Source of the DNA: Isoetes taiwanensis | Taxonomy: Eukaryota > Streptophyta > Lycopodiopsida > Isoetales > Isoetaceae | NCBI GenBank assembly: GCA_021234155.1 | Contig: JAJEKV010000034.1 | Location: 2,730,001 to 2,794,000, forward strand | Direction of reading: 5' to 3' | DNA length: 64,000 nucleotides | Shown: positions 12,815-25,360 of the stretch, in pieces | Numbering within the stretch: the first letter of the stretch is position 1 | How the letters are laid out: each line of letters opens with the position of its first letter | Made by a program: the position numbers and the translations under genes | The notes under the pieces: generated by a model | The model's input: only the letters and a program-made list of their open reading frames with translations | The model's database searches: none | What the model was told of the DNA's origin: nothing

Positions 12815-13135
12815 AGAAATGAATGCCCATCTGGGCATCTCACTATATAACTTCAATATACATGATTCTATGCCCATCTGGGCGTCTCAATATATAACTT
12901 CAATATACATGATTTTGATATGAATGCCCATCTGGGCGTCTCACTGTATAACTTAATATACATGACTCTTCACTATATAACTTCAATATACATGATTCTG
13001 ATCTGGGTGTCTCACTATATAACTTCAACATACATGATTCTGGCGTCTCACTATATAACTTCAATGTACATGATTCTGATTCTGATATACATGCTTCTGA
13101 TATGAGAAATTCAATATACATGATTTTGATCTTGC
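12815..13135. repeat. ~45-bp minisatellite
   Basis: At least six variant copies of a unit that contains a GCCCATCTGGGC palindrome, a TCTCACTATATAACTTC stretch, and ATACATGATTCTG. Copies vary in length: some lack the palindromic part and others only the end. The open frames crossing it on both strands (for example 12920-13105 and 13121-12900) are consequences of the repetition, not evidence of genes. Confidence 0.9.
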
Positions 13136-13139
13136 ATTT

Positions 13140-14635
13140 TCTTCAATATAGATAATGTTGGTCTGATCTGATCCCAAATACATCCATAATTCTGATACTG
13201 GAGCAACTCTTGACACTTCAAGATCTCCAAAATTAAATTTGTTATTGCCCAATGATTTGAAGTGTCCAAAATTGTGCAACTTCCGCTTTGCATGTGCCGA
13301 TAGCTTGGCGTGCGCCGACTTGAGACATGAGGACCTCTTCATAGTAGTAGGGAAAAACCAAAGGAAAAACCAATTAAAAACTTTCTTGGGGGCTCCTCTT
13401 ATAGTAATCCAACATCACTGCTATAAAACGCCCTTCATGTCACCACATAATTTGCACTTGGCCTGTCACTAGTGTATAACAAAACACAATATCATGCACA
13501 ACAAAGTATTAGCTATACACAAGAATGTAGAAGCACTCTCCCGTTAAACCAGACCGCGCTGACCATTCCAAAATCCCCACACAACTATTATGCATAATCT
13601 TGACCCTTTCTAAGACCCGAAACAACTATAAATATGAAAACAATGGAGAATCTAAGATGTCTATCATGAGCAGACACACTTCATGTTGAGAGTCTCATTT
13701 GAGAAGAAAATATTGCGAGAAACCAGTAGGCTTCATCGCATGAAGTTTCTAATACCAGCCAGCCACTATCAGTGCAGAATTTCAACATCTTCGTTATCTT
13801 GTTGTTGAACATCTTGGCCTCCATTAATGAATGCTTGTCAAAGAATACTTGATCGCAAACGAGGCACAGGGCACATAAAAGATAAGAAGGACCTTTGCCC
13901 CGAAATAACTGTCACGGGTGATGCCAAGCACATGCATTTGAGAAACACAATGCCAGACTACAATACCACAAGTTTCCCAAAGACTGACCATCATCTACTT
14001 TAAAAAAATACAAGCGTCTTTGCGATCAGTATCTTTGTCTCACAAAATCAAATACAAATGCTTGCTGATGAAAATAAGTGGTTATAGCCGATTATGCGCA
14101 ATGGAAAAATGACAATCTTATACTAACGCCAGTGCTCACATTATAAAATATCCAAAAAATAACAACAAAGTACAGCTTCTCAGATATTTCGATGGTTGCA
14201 TGAAAGATGTTTTACTGTAGATCCGCGATCAGATGTACAAAAGTGCTTGTTGCTACTGCTTACAAAAGGGGATCTTCGGTGCACGCCAATGTTACGTGGA
14301 TGGAATCTCCCAAGGCAAGCAAATGCGGAAGTAACCAAAGCGGTCCAGCGGTGAACACCGACCATAAAAAAACTCAATCTAGCAACAGACCGCGAGGTCT
14401 TCCCCATCTGTCGAATGCAAATCATGGCAATCTCAAAAACTAGCAATAAGACACGAGGGTCTTCCCCATGCAATCAAGAGCAAATCATGGCAATCTCATG
14501 CACTAAATCCACACTCGCACAAGGTTCTTACTCCATACCGCGTCTAGGGTGGCCCGGGTCCTGCAAGGTAAAGATCTTTGTCGGGCTGGAAACCAATAGC
14601 GGTGTGATGAAAGAAGCTTGAGCTGCAAGAGAGCC
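13140..14635. other. Intergenic DNA, nothing recognised
   Basis: No open frame above 100 codons and no domain. Near 14394-14490 a short phrase containing CGAGG(T/G)TCTTCCCCATG and AAATCATGGCAATCTCA is repeated about 60-70 bp apart. Confidence 0.4.
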
Positions 14636-14659
14636 CTCTAGGATCTAGGCACGAGCCCA

Positions 14660-14822
14660 AGCTGTCTAAGAGATCCTAGCAAACTATGGTTTTGAGAACC
14701 TCATTACATCGTTTCGTGAAATGAAGATAAATCTCATTCTCAAAACGAGTAGGAAATAGACATAGAGAAATGAATGCTGTCACGAGAATCTCAGCATATA
14801 ACTTCAATATACATGATTCACG
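14660..14822. repeat. Dispersed repeat module linking 12.8 kb and 20.6 kb
   Basis: The left half (about 14662-14738, GAGATCCTAGCAAACTATGG onward) matches 20641-20715. The right half (about 14738-14822, including GACATAGAGAAATGAATGC) matches the DNA leading into the first minisatellite unit at 12790-12870. One site therefore joins two sequences that also occur separately. This suggests an element end or a recombination joint. Confidence 0.7.
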
Positions 14823-14829
14823 AAAACTT

Positions 14830-16555
14830 GACGAGCAACTGAAATTCTCGGGAAGAAAGAAAGAAGAGGCCCATCACACCAAGCATTGAGCACATATCGA
14901 CAGGAGGCGGGGAAACCAACGGTTGGTGGTGTAAGGATGGGAAGACATGGCAAATGTCCTTTGCTGATTCGATGACCATGCTTTAAAAAGTCCCTCACCG
15001 TAGGGGACGTAAACAAAACATGGTCGCACCTCCTCTTCTAGTAGGTAGGTTCCAAATGCAAATACTCTCATCCTTGACAGAAACCTTTGCTTAAACCATA
15101 TACCCACCGAGGTGGTATATGATCTTTGCTTTCCTCCTGAAACAACCTACGTCGTTGTAGAATGCCTTAGTGAGAAGTGGCCACCATTGGATCCATCAAC
15201 TATGTTGTACACATAGCTACTGATAATCTTTGAGGCTATACTTGAGGTGGTAAGGTCCATACGAAACAAATGAGATCAAGCTCGACACCGTTGACCCGGT
15301 CTTGGAGGCGGGATAAAAAAGGTTGGCATGGGATTTGAATAAAGATTTCATTCGATGTAAAGGCTAAAATATTTACTTTCACGAATCTGCGGCCGAAAGC
15401 AAACACAATGGATGTACATCTCGCCAATGTGTCTGAAATGACGATGATGCAAATTTATCAAAGGACATGTATATGGAGCGATGGGTTGCTTTTTCATTGG
15501 TGTAGGTGCGATTAACCTCTTTGCAATATCACGGGCAAGGCCTACTAGGGAGTGTTAAAGTGGCTTTGAAATCTAACCAACAAATGATGGAATACAATAG
15601 AAGCAATTGAGGTGTTAACAGCGTTAGTGGGTTAGGAAGGACATAACCTTAATGATGTAAAAGCGAGATGGTTTAGCCAGGGGACTAGCGAGGCAAAGAA
15701 AAGGGAATCTTGCTTAGGAATACACCAATTCTTGAAAGCGATACAGGCCCGGTAACATCTCAACGTTTCTGGGATCAGATGACGTATTTCAGATGGAAAC
15801 AACCTCTTCAAAGCAGTAATTCACTATGCCGTTGTGTAGTTTAAAACTCTGAACTGAAAATATCGCACAAATAGCAAAACGGGAAACTCACCTAGTTAGC
15901 GTTGATGACCATAATGCAATCGAGGACTTCGTTGGCTTGTGTTATTGGCGGTTTAGAAACCTTACTTGAGCAGGCTGACGGAAGATATATGTAATTGGTC
16001 GACTATGAGCAGATCCCATTCTCCATCCACTTTTTTACTCATCATGTAGCCAGGCCACCAAGAGGCCGACTCCCCAATGGAATACCATAAGAGTATAAGT
16101 TGCTTGACATTTAGAACAAGGAAAGAGTATAAAGGTTCGCCGGTGGTAGCGAAAAGCGGAAGCTATTGGTCCCATACAAAGGCCCGAGAGCAAAAGCATC
16201 GGGGTGGGCATGGATCGCGCCCGGGAAATAGAATTACCAGGTTGAACGACAAAAGATGGTTGTTTAAATTTTGCAAAAGACGGTCCCAATCATGAGAGGA
16301 CCCTTGGGCCATCAATAACATTAAAATCTCCTTGTAAGACCATAATCATCAAAAATCTCTCAATTTTGTGAGTAATGACCATTGAGGTTGGCTACATGTG
16401 GGATCCATGCAAATTCAAAAGTAATGTTGTATCTAAGGCACAGAAGTGAAAATTTGGAGCTAAGGGTGTTGGGAGATGGTACATAGAGCCCCTTTGTTTA
16501 GGATGATAGAATTCAAGGAGATCTCCATAAGCTGGAGATGAAATAGGAATTCAAG
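14830..16555. other. Intergenic DNA, nothing recognised
   Basis: Short frames only, with no domain, RNA gene or clear repeat seen. Confidence 0.4.
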
Positions 16556-16559
16556 GAAT

Positions 16560-18245
16560 CTCCATAAACACAGAGCATGCTTGAGTCATCGAGGGAGCTC
16601 GGCCATGAGGCGGATCCACCGGCCTGACATGGCCGCAGTTTGGCCGAGATTTTGCCCAAAAACCTTTGTCTTGATCCGCAGCTCGGCTGCAGGCTACCAA
16701 ATATGAGCGGGTTCTCCCCTTCCAGTCATAAAGGCGATGGGAGGCTGGCACCAATCAGCTTTGGTGTAGGCATGGAAGCACCGACAACGGATCTGCGGCC
16801 CGACCTGTGAAACAGTTTGACGCTCGGTTGGTTGAGACAGGCGGGGCTATGATATGGCATGCGTGATTGGATACGCCTCACCGCGGCTGGCGATTATTCG
16901 TCGCCCTCAGTTGGCTTGAGCCAGAGTATCCAAGCACTCTCTGCTTGATGTTGAGCTTACAGGGTTTCCCGGCCGCAGACCGGCGTGACCGCTGCGGTAC
17001 CAGATTGTGCTTTGTTGGGTCTTATCCCATCTATTACGTGTTTTCTTTTCTCTTTCCATTACATTTCATTTCTTTGGAGCTTACGATGCAGGTCCTAATA
17101 GTCAGCCCATTGCGTCTTGCTCATCTTTGTTGGTTTACGTTGTTCTTTGATTTACGCCAGTGCGGTAACTCCCCAAGTGTTTTGTCCTTCCTCTCACTTA
17201 CGGCCTAGTAAAGCGTCGACATGACCCGGAAGATTAGCGCGCTAGCTGGGAGACCATAAATTAAAAAAATGGGATTCCGCGCTTTTGCGTCGAACTCACG
17301 ACAAACCCTATGACCCCACAATTGAGCCATACCTTGATGACCTTGTCTTTTGGGCCCCGACGTCCCATCGACATAACCCAGGTGCATCTTTAGGCTGGGC
17401 AGGCGAGACGGTATGTCGATGTTTGCCTTGGGGGGATGCTGGGGATCGCGTTAAAATACCCAGATTATTCTGAGAGAGACATCTGCTGGAGTTGCCACTA
17501 AATTTTGGGTACAACTTCGCGGTTACATGCTTCGATTGCAGGGGCTGACCAGAACCACCGGCAATGTTTGCAACCTCTAGCACATGGCCTAAGCGACCAT
17601 GTGAGTGCTATGCACTGGCGTCATGCACGGGGCCGATGAGCAGGTCTCAATACCGCCCGTGACCTCCCACTTGCGGATTTGTTGCCGCCGCCCATGCAGA
17701 GTCCAGCCCAGGATTTGGTAGAGACCCACGAGAACATCCATCGACCTGCTGCGTATTGTGGAGTGCGAAGGGCGGGGTGCTTTCGCTGCTCACGGATAAA
17801 TTTTGCCTCTTTTTTGATCGGTGGTACGCCACTGTAGGCGGCATCCTTCGACTGGCCGGGTTAGGCGACGGTAGAAGCCCCAGATCATCTCTTGTTGTTT
17901 CCGGAAGATGGCACTCTTTCGGTACGCATATGACGGCAATCATTTGAAGGGAACCACCTTCTGTTCGGGGAAAGATTGACCCAACTGCGGAAAAAGAAAC
18001 GTATATCGATCGCGAGAGCTCGCCTATGAAATGCGGCGGGAGGCAGGGCTATCATTAGGATGGGCCAGCCGATCCACCGGAGCGATTTAGCAGCGATCCT
18101 TGTTTTTAGGTTGGTGAGTTCCTTTATTTATTATTGTCCGGAGACTTAGATATTGTTTTGGAAAGCTTTGGGCTGATACGGTAGGAGCTTATGCCCCCTT
18201 GTTTGTTACGGTCCCATACTTGGGTGGGTTCAGTGGGCCGTTAAA
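16560..18245. other. Second GC-rich block
   Basis: G+C rises from about 16560 and falls near 18245, ending at a CTTC microsatellite as the first block nearly does. Open frames of 91-113 codons (plus 16867-17208, minus 17308-17583, minus 17647-17943) show no domain I know. A SINE-like unit lies inside it at 17205-17350. I could not align the two GC-rich blocks by eye. Confidence 0.45.
17205..17350 (-). mobile_element. tRNA-derived SINE-like unit with clear A and B boxes
   Basis: On the minus strand 17329-17316 reads TGGCTCAATTGTGG, a near-perfect polymerase III A box. It is followed after about 20 bases by GAGTTCGACGC (17297-17287), a B-box match. A short body ending in a run of seven T follows (about 17269-17263). 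Spacing and order fit the internal promoter of a tRNA gene or tRNA-derived SINE. The arms do not fold into a complete cloverleaf by eye, so a SINE or tRNA pseudogene is more likely than a working tRNA. Confidence 0.55.
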
Positions 18246-18248
18246 AAT

Positions 18249-18277
18249 TTCTTCCTTCCTTCCTTCCTTCCTTCCTT
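18249..18277. repeat. CTTC microsatellite
   Basis: About seven near-perfect CTTC units at the right edge of the second GC-rich block. Confidence 0.9.
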
Positions 18278-18279
18278 GT

Positions 18280-20637
18280 GTCATCTTGATGTGAGGAAAT
18301 GTGCTAATGGCCCGAAACTCCACGGCATTAGAGAGGAAACTTGTTCTCGACATCAAAGGAGTTCCACTAAAGTCATTTTCGCGGCAATGTCATGGACCCA
18401 AACTCCCTCGAGAACCACTTGCATGCGTGAGACTTGAGGAAGCCGGAGGTTGGTTCAAATAAAAGTATTCAATAAGTCAAACCATTTGTGACCATGCATC
18501 TAATTCGACCAAAGCAAGCGGGTTTAAAATCATTGGTAGGGCCAAGGGTAACGAGCTATAAATGGTCAAAAGATGGCGAGAAGCTTGCAAAAGGACCAAA
18601 ACTACCCTAAAGGCGATAATATCTAGCAAAGAAAGCTGAGGAAATGACTGATACGAGGCACCTTATCTTAAAGTATAAAACTTCTAGCCAACTCCAAGAA
18701 CTTTCTCCCTTAGGTGCAAATGAAACGGCAGAAGAAAGGTAATAACATAAGCCAGAAACTTTACCTCATGTGAAAACTCTAGTTTAGCACTTATGTGTAT
18801 GAGTATGAAACTGCGGTGAAAAATACGTAAAACCTTGTAAGTACTATGGAAATGGTGGTGACTGTCAGAAATCATCAAGCGTATGGGAATACAATGGAAT
18901 GACTAAGCCTGAAGCACACAACTGGCGCATTAGTTTGTGAACCGCGTAGCATCACGGTAGACAAAATAGCGATCTTTGTGAACATGCTTAAAATTTCCCT
19001 TGGAAATGGAAACCCAAGTAAGTCAGGGCTAATGGGTGCTTGTAAAAATGGCGTGAACGTGGCATGGTCAAGGGGTGAATAAGCGATCGTCTCTCCTTAT
19101 GTCGTGTTAAATCTGGATCGTCTCATATTTTGAATGGTCTTTTCTCCTAAAAATTGTTAACATAGCCCGAAGAATCTAAGATAGAGCTGATTGTTTATTA
19201 GCGGCCTTTGGGCCATGAGGAGAGCAAATAAATGGAATGGATGTAGTTTGGTGAGCAGCTAAAAGCAAATCTTATGTCAACTTTCACAAAATCGAGAATG
19301 TTGATCAGCGGTTGTGGTCTTTCCTAGACCAAAAGGGCATGGTGGATGCATCCCAGCAGCGGTAGTCGTAGCCATTCAAATCAGTCTAAGACCATTTGCA
19401 CTATTGGAATTTGCCAAAATGGTCTTTTAAGCTGTTGTAAAGAGGGGGTGTGTGGGGATCCACAGGGGTATTATATCCTAAACTCACAGAAAAATGAGGA
19501 CAAAAGGAAAACCGGGATTTGACAAAACAAAACCACATTTGTATTATTAAAGAAACAACAAGCTCGGTACAAGCCAATCAGCCTAAGCCTTATTATAATT
19601 AAGCGACATTGGCATTAGATGCACCGCCAAGGCCCAATTTCTTTGTGGTCTGCGGAAACCAAAGCCTGTAAACTACTATCTTTGCCATAACTGACCGGAA
19701 TATTTGGTAAGACTATGTAATTTCCTCATTTCAAAGAAAGAGCGCACGTATTTTCAAAATGGGTGCATTGCCCGAAAAATTCTTTGCACCGCGTGGCGGA
19801 ATCCCGTTAAAACCCGACTTTTGGGCACGCCGCCTTCTTATCTCCATCATCCATGTATTGAAAGCATAAGCTCAAAACACTTCGACAACCCTTTGGGTTT
19901 ATCTCTATCTCTAAATAGAGACATATTGCTTCTTATTTTTGATAAGAGAAGTTACTGCTGTCGATGAATTTCAGCACGAGAGGCCACTAAGGTGCTTTTC
20001 CATCTGAAACTTGCTCTCAATTTCTAAACCGTCCTCCACCTCATTTAGAAAATCAGAGGCCAAGCATGTTTCCATGAAATTCCGGTTGGGGTGAGGACGC
20101 TTCTTGCTCTTTCTCTTACTTTCTAGCTGCCGAAGCGATGTAGCATCAAGCTCTCCCATTCAACGTCTACGTGTCGCGGCAAGGCATTGCACTCCATGCA
20201 CCATTATAGCGAGGCTCTAGCAAATTCTCGGGGAGGAAGCGGCGCTACAAAGATGGTATGGTCTGAAGCCTCTCTCTCCATGATAGATTTTCAGCTTAGG
20301 TACCATAGTGGGGGGGTACTTTCAGCGATATCAAATCACGTTGAGTGAGTCTGGCGTGGCGAAGCTTAGCGAAAGAAGTTCGATGTCGCGTGGGTGAAAG
20401 CGAAGCCGCAGGAATCAAGGAAGAATGAAGTTTGATTAATGGAGTGGCGTAACTTTGCAAAGGAAATTTACATTGCATAAATGTAACAAATAATGCTTTG
20501 GTACCTGAACCATGAAGAAGCAGGGAGAAAGAATCTTTGTCCAGAACTTGAGCCTTCATGAAGTCTTGATGAAAGAAAAAGAAGCCGGCCAGCTATCTAC
20601 GAAGCCTCTGGAAATCCCTGACTGAGAGCCAGCATGC
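18280..20637. other. Intergenic DNA, nothing recognised
   Basis: Mixed A/T-rich sequence with frames up to 88 codons and no domain. Confidence 0.4.
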
Positions 20638-20715
20638 ACAGAGATCCTAACCAAACTACAATGGTTTTGAAAACCTCATTTATCTTCGTTTCGTAAATCG
20701 AAGATAAATCTCTTT
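20638..20715. repeat. Dispersed repeat copy containing an 11-bp hairpin
   Basis: This segment matches 14662-14738. Here it keeps a perfect inverted repeat: ATTTATCTTCG (20678-20688) and CGAAGATAAAT (20699-20709) around a 10-base loop. In the 14.7-kb copy the hairpin is eroded. This suggests that the 20.6-kb copy is closer to the original. Confidence 0.75.
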
Positions 20716-20719
20716 TGTC

Positions 20720-23700
20720 TCTTCCTTCCTCTTCATTTTACCTCTACCCTTTCCCCCAAGCTTGCTCCACTGCTAGTTTTTAGATGTATTCTCGACTGAT
20801 CATTGCAAAAAATGAGAGATCTATCATATGGTTGTATATATTGTTTAGACGACTTGAAATGGGCATATAGTTGCATGTGTTGTTTATACACTTGAAATGG
20901 GCATACATATTATTTATATATTACTTGTTGTATGTCCATTAGTTTGCAATCTAAATCTCCATGGTCACACGCCGCTGTTGTATTTGTGTTATCCTATTGT
21001 TTAAATTTGGTTTTCGAGTCCAGAAAAAGCTTTTGGAATTTTTCTTAATTTGATTTCCCAGTTTCCAGGGTTTTGGTTCTTGGGAAAATAGTTAGATTTA
21101 CCAAAATCGATGCCTCCTTAGCATTGATTTGGGTTTGATTTGCCTTTCTTGACCCTTCCATCCAGAACTCTTGGCGTGTATGCCATGATGAGCCGGATGG
21201 AGTATGGGCATTTCTATTTTTCTATAAGCTTATCCGGGTGGCTTTTTGATTTGCGCAGATCCGGCATGCATATCGCAGGAGAAGAGGATCGACGGTAATC
21301 ATTCCTCTTTATGCGCCAGGATTAGCCAAAAGATAGATTGACTTTTGAGTTGCGCCTAATCATTTGATTTTGATAGGCATTCTTTATTCTATTGTTTATT
21401 TTTTAGAAAAGCGTATCGGATGAGCTTGGAGATGATATCTAACATCGTGGTTTGCTATTGTGAGAAGCATGGTTTTCCCATATGTCCATGCCACATTATC
21501 TGGTATTCTTAAGTAGTTTTATCTTTCAATCTTCGTACTAGTTCTTCTATCGACTATTTTGTCCATGAGAAAGGATTTGCTGCACTCAAAATTATGGTTT
21601 CTTGAATGTTTTCTTTGTCTTAGATGCACCAAGAAGTCCATGATAGATGCGTCTTGGCGGTAAGGAAGATTATCACGTTAACTCTATTAATGTTGTTTAG
21701 AATTTGCATCGGTAAGAATATTTTTCGCGATTTCGTTTTGACCGCTCAAATCGCGATGGCATGATGTACCTATCGCGGATCCTAAATAGCTTGATGATGA
21801 GTGTGAACATGTTGAGCCCATATATGTTCCTTTTAAAGTTTTGTTTCAGTGGCCGGCTCTATTCTGGACTTAGCATGCAAGTAGCATAGATAATGAACTA
21901 GAACACCATTTCATCTAAGCTCACAATTATAAGCAACCACATGCAATGGCATTTCACCTATCTTGTCATGTATCTTGAATAGACAATGATTAAATGTAAG
22001 GGTCATGTCAATGAATTGAAATTCTGCGTAGAGATGTGGTGACACTCACTTAGTTCGCAGTGCTTAGACATAGTGCAGAATCACGTGTATATCATCGAAT
22101 ATGAGATATCTACTTCTCCGTAATGGATTTAAAAAATATTTCATAGCTTCTTTCTCACAAGCTCTAGGTATTGCATCACAGAGTATGACTTTAGGCTGGT
22201 TTAGTTTGAGGAGGTTTTTCTTGATCTCTAGCATTGCTAAAAGCGGGCCCCTATGTTATACTTTGAATACCCGATTGTGGAATCTAGTAGTATGGTGATC
22301 TTCATATTAAGGCCCATTGGTTTAGTATTATCTTTGGTTGTTTGTTAAGTGCATTGCGGTATCCGGGGTGTTATGGAGCTTTTAAAGGGCATGGTCCTTT
22401 GATGTAATGGCCCATGCAAGGTTTAAACATCACATAGAGGTCTTGGCCGGTTGTTGGAGTGCTAAGCGCTTGGTAAAACTTTTTCTTTTTATTTCCTAGA
22501 TCGTGTGAATTTGAAGGAAGAACATATCAGCCAACCAGAGCAGAAGCCAAAGCTAGAAAATGATTCAACCCGGCTTAGAAAGAGCCGACCACTGGCTCAC
22601 GGCTTCCCTTTTGAAATAGTGACAAACTATGGTGCACCCTATAATAAAAAATGTTGACCATAAAGTTATTTGGTTTGCACTGCTGGCATCCCAAGTGACC
22701 GGTGCTAGAGTTATTTGTTAGCATATTACGTAAGAATGTTGAGGCTACATAAATCAATGTTTTTGTCCTTCCTGTAATAGAATGTTGACTGAAGCTATTT
22801 GGCTTGCACCTTTTCGTGCGAAAGCTCATCTATGCTTTATTATTGATGATATAACGGTGAAAGCTCATCCATACTTTATTATTGATGATGTAATTTGTGA
22901 ACTCCTTTATTTTCTTTACCGTCGGCGATGACAATGCTATGCCACGAAGATCCATGGGCAGAACAGGCCAGCATGACGGTGTAAAGGAATTGGCGCCATC
23001 AATCGCCGGTCGCGGTATGACGCGCATGTTTGTCATACTCTTCATTCAATTTGACACCAGTGTCTTGCTTTGTAGTTTAGTCACACAAATTACTCTCGCG
23101 TGCCGTCTTAACTATGGAGCGATTGTTGTGCCGCAAGATTAAAGTGAAGAGCCACATCAATTGAACCGTTGAATTTGTGAATATGCAATACTATTGCATA
23201 GCGGTGACTAAGGCTTTATCATTCCGGTTTTATGCAAGGCATATGTGTAATGATTGCTATTGCTTAGACCATCATAATTATAGCAACATGTTCGCTTCGG
23301 GCATAGAGGATTTTTACTCCAATTTCTTAGCATCTATATGATTTAGGAGAATGACCGGATGTTCAAGGCTTGGTTTCATTTCTAATTTCCCCTTTCATAC
23401 AAACATGTAGCGAAATCGCGGTTACTTACTAGTTCCTTCGCTTTATATTAAATGCCTATGTATAGATACCCAATTCTTCGTATTCTAACCCACAATGACA
23501 TTGGCATGGGTGTGCATTTGTAGGCAAAAGGGGATTAGCGGCTAGCGGCACAGGTATTAGAAGTTCTTCTAGCCGTATATGTAGTGGTCGAGTATGCATT
23601 TCACAAGCTGTTGCTGCCTCTCAAAATTGATGGAGTTATATTTTCACTGCCACAGGTTTGTTTTATTTGGGATGGTAGTTTAGATCGGCATAACCATTTT

Positions 23701-25205
23701 TCTTTGTGTTTTTTCTCACTATATATATTTTGTTGAGAGGCCTTATGTTTCATCAAGGGTAAGAATTTGTTGAGAGCTTAAGATATTAACGGAAATCTAA
23801 TGTTGATGTCGGCTATTCATCTTTACCCAAAATTTGGAACATTTTTAAAACGGGGCGATAGCTTATTTGACGACTTGACAAAGTAGAGGCGACATGTTGG
23901 CGGTTTAGGTATTGTGGCGAGTTTACATGCTCATTATGATGTTCTCACACCGTAGTTGCATCTCATGATTTTTTGAAAATAGATACATTATGAGGGATGG
24001 GAAGCCGAGAACTCCTCTCTTTTCATCAGAAGCAACTATGGATCATATATTTAATGTGTTGACTAATGGTAGATTTTGATGTGTTTTTAATGTCCATTTG
24101 CACAAAAGGCAAGATATAACATTCTTTGTTTGATGGATGTATCTTGAGGGCAAGTGTCTCTAGCTCAACTTTGAGCCTCATTATCAGTCGAGTTTGCTTC
24201 ATAGCTATCTCGGAGAGAGTTTATGCATTTGAAATTATATTTCTTTGGGTAGGTGTACATCAATTGCTCTATTACATCGGGACATCACCAGTTGACATTG
24301 GTTCTATTCTTGGTCTTCTATTGTTCCATTTTCTTTGCTTCTATTCTTCTATTGGGTAAGTGCCTCAGCTAAGCATTTTTCTCATTTTAGCCTCAACTAT
24401 ATTAACTTCTTAATAATTTATTTGTAAATCCCTGAGTTTCCCTACTGATGTAATACTGCAAGAAAGAATGTAGTTGTGTAAGAAGAGCTTTGAAGATCTA
24501 GAACATAGTGCATAGCTCTTTCTGTCATGATATCCATTTTCCAACTATTGTTAGTCATTTGGATTTATTTTTGGGATTAATTTCCTAAGGTTTTAAGCTT
24601 GTTGTAGGTCGCTAGGCATTGCCTTGTCTTGGTGCTATGAGTATTAATCGATCTGCCATTGCCTTATACTCTCTGCACCATCTTCAAATTGGTTGTTTCT
24701 AGAGTATGTGGCTATGGGTCTACATTTCTTCTTTACGCATGTCACAAGTTTGTACATAGGACACCATGGGCAGTTCATGGATTCTTCAAATAATCTGCTC
24801 CTATTTAATCACATAGTATGAATAATTTGGAGTATAATACGAAAGCACTGAAAATGCCATTTTGGAATGATAAATTCCATTTATCCTATCCTGTGAAATT
24901 AAATATTTAATGCTGCAAGGTTACATGTCAAATGCTGCACTATGCCAACATTTATTGTCAAGAGAGTTGACTGAAAATATAAAACATATATGGGATGCTT
25001 TTGAAAGTTGCAATTCAATTCTCTCTACAAGCATTGACATTATTAATGGCTGTTGGAGGGGACTCTTAACGATGTAGCAATTGTTAAAAATATTCAATGA
25101 TACGTGTTATATACAATTTAAACTACATTGAACATGAGATATTTGATCTATTTCATATGAAGATCAAGAGAATCTACACCTTTTGTAATTATTGTTGATT
25201 CGATT
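20720..25205. other. A/T-rich intergenic DNA with small duplications
   Basis: No recognised gene. A 40-bp tandem duplication (AAAGCTCATCYATRCTTTAT and following) occupies about 22816-22895. Open frames of 65-84 codons show no domain. Confidence 0.45.
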
Positions 25206-25210
25206 TGCTT

Positions 25211-25360
25211 ATGAGAGCTTTCTTACACTGATATCAACACAACTCTAGATGGTACTTGAATACCACAATACCTCATTATTGATCCACCTTTCATTTTATG
25301 AGAGCTTCCTTACACCGATGCCACACAACCCTAAATGGCACTTCAATGCCAAAGAAATGA
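25211..25360. repeat. Short direct duplication, ~60 bp, 87-bp period
   Basis: The phrase ATGAGAGCTTYCTTACAC with the following ~45 bases occurs at 25211 and again at 25298, with point differences and small indels. Confidence 0.75.

Noticed and set aside
12900-13342. Open frames over the minisatellite as Ser/Cys- or Tyr/Ile-rich repeat proteins
   Set aside because: They follow from the repetition alone, change frame between units and exist on both strands.
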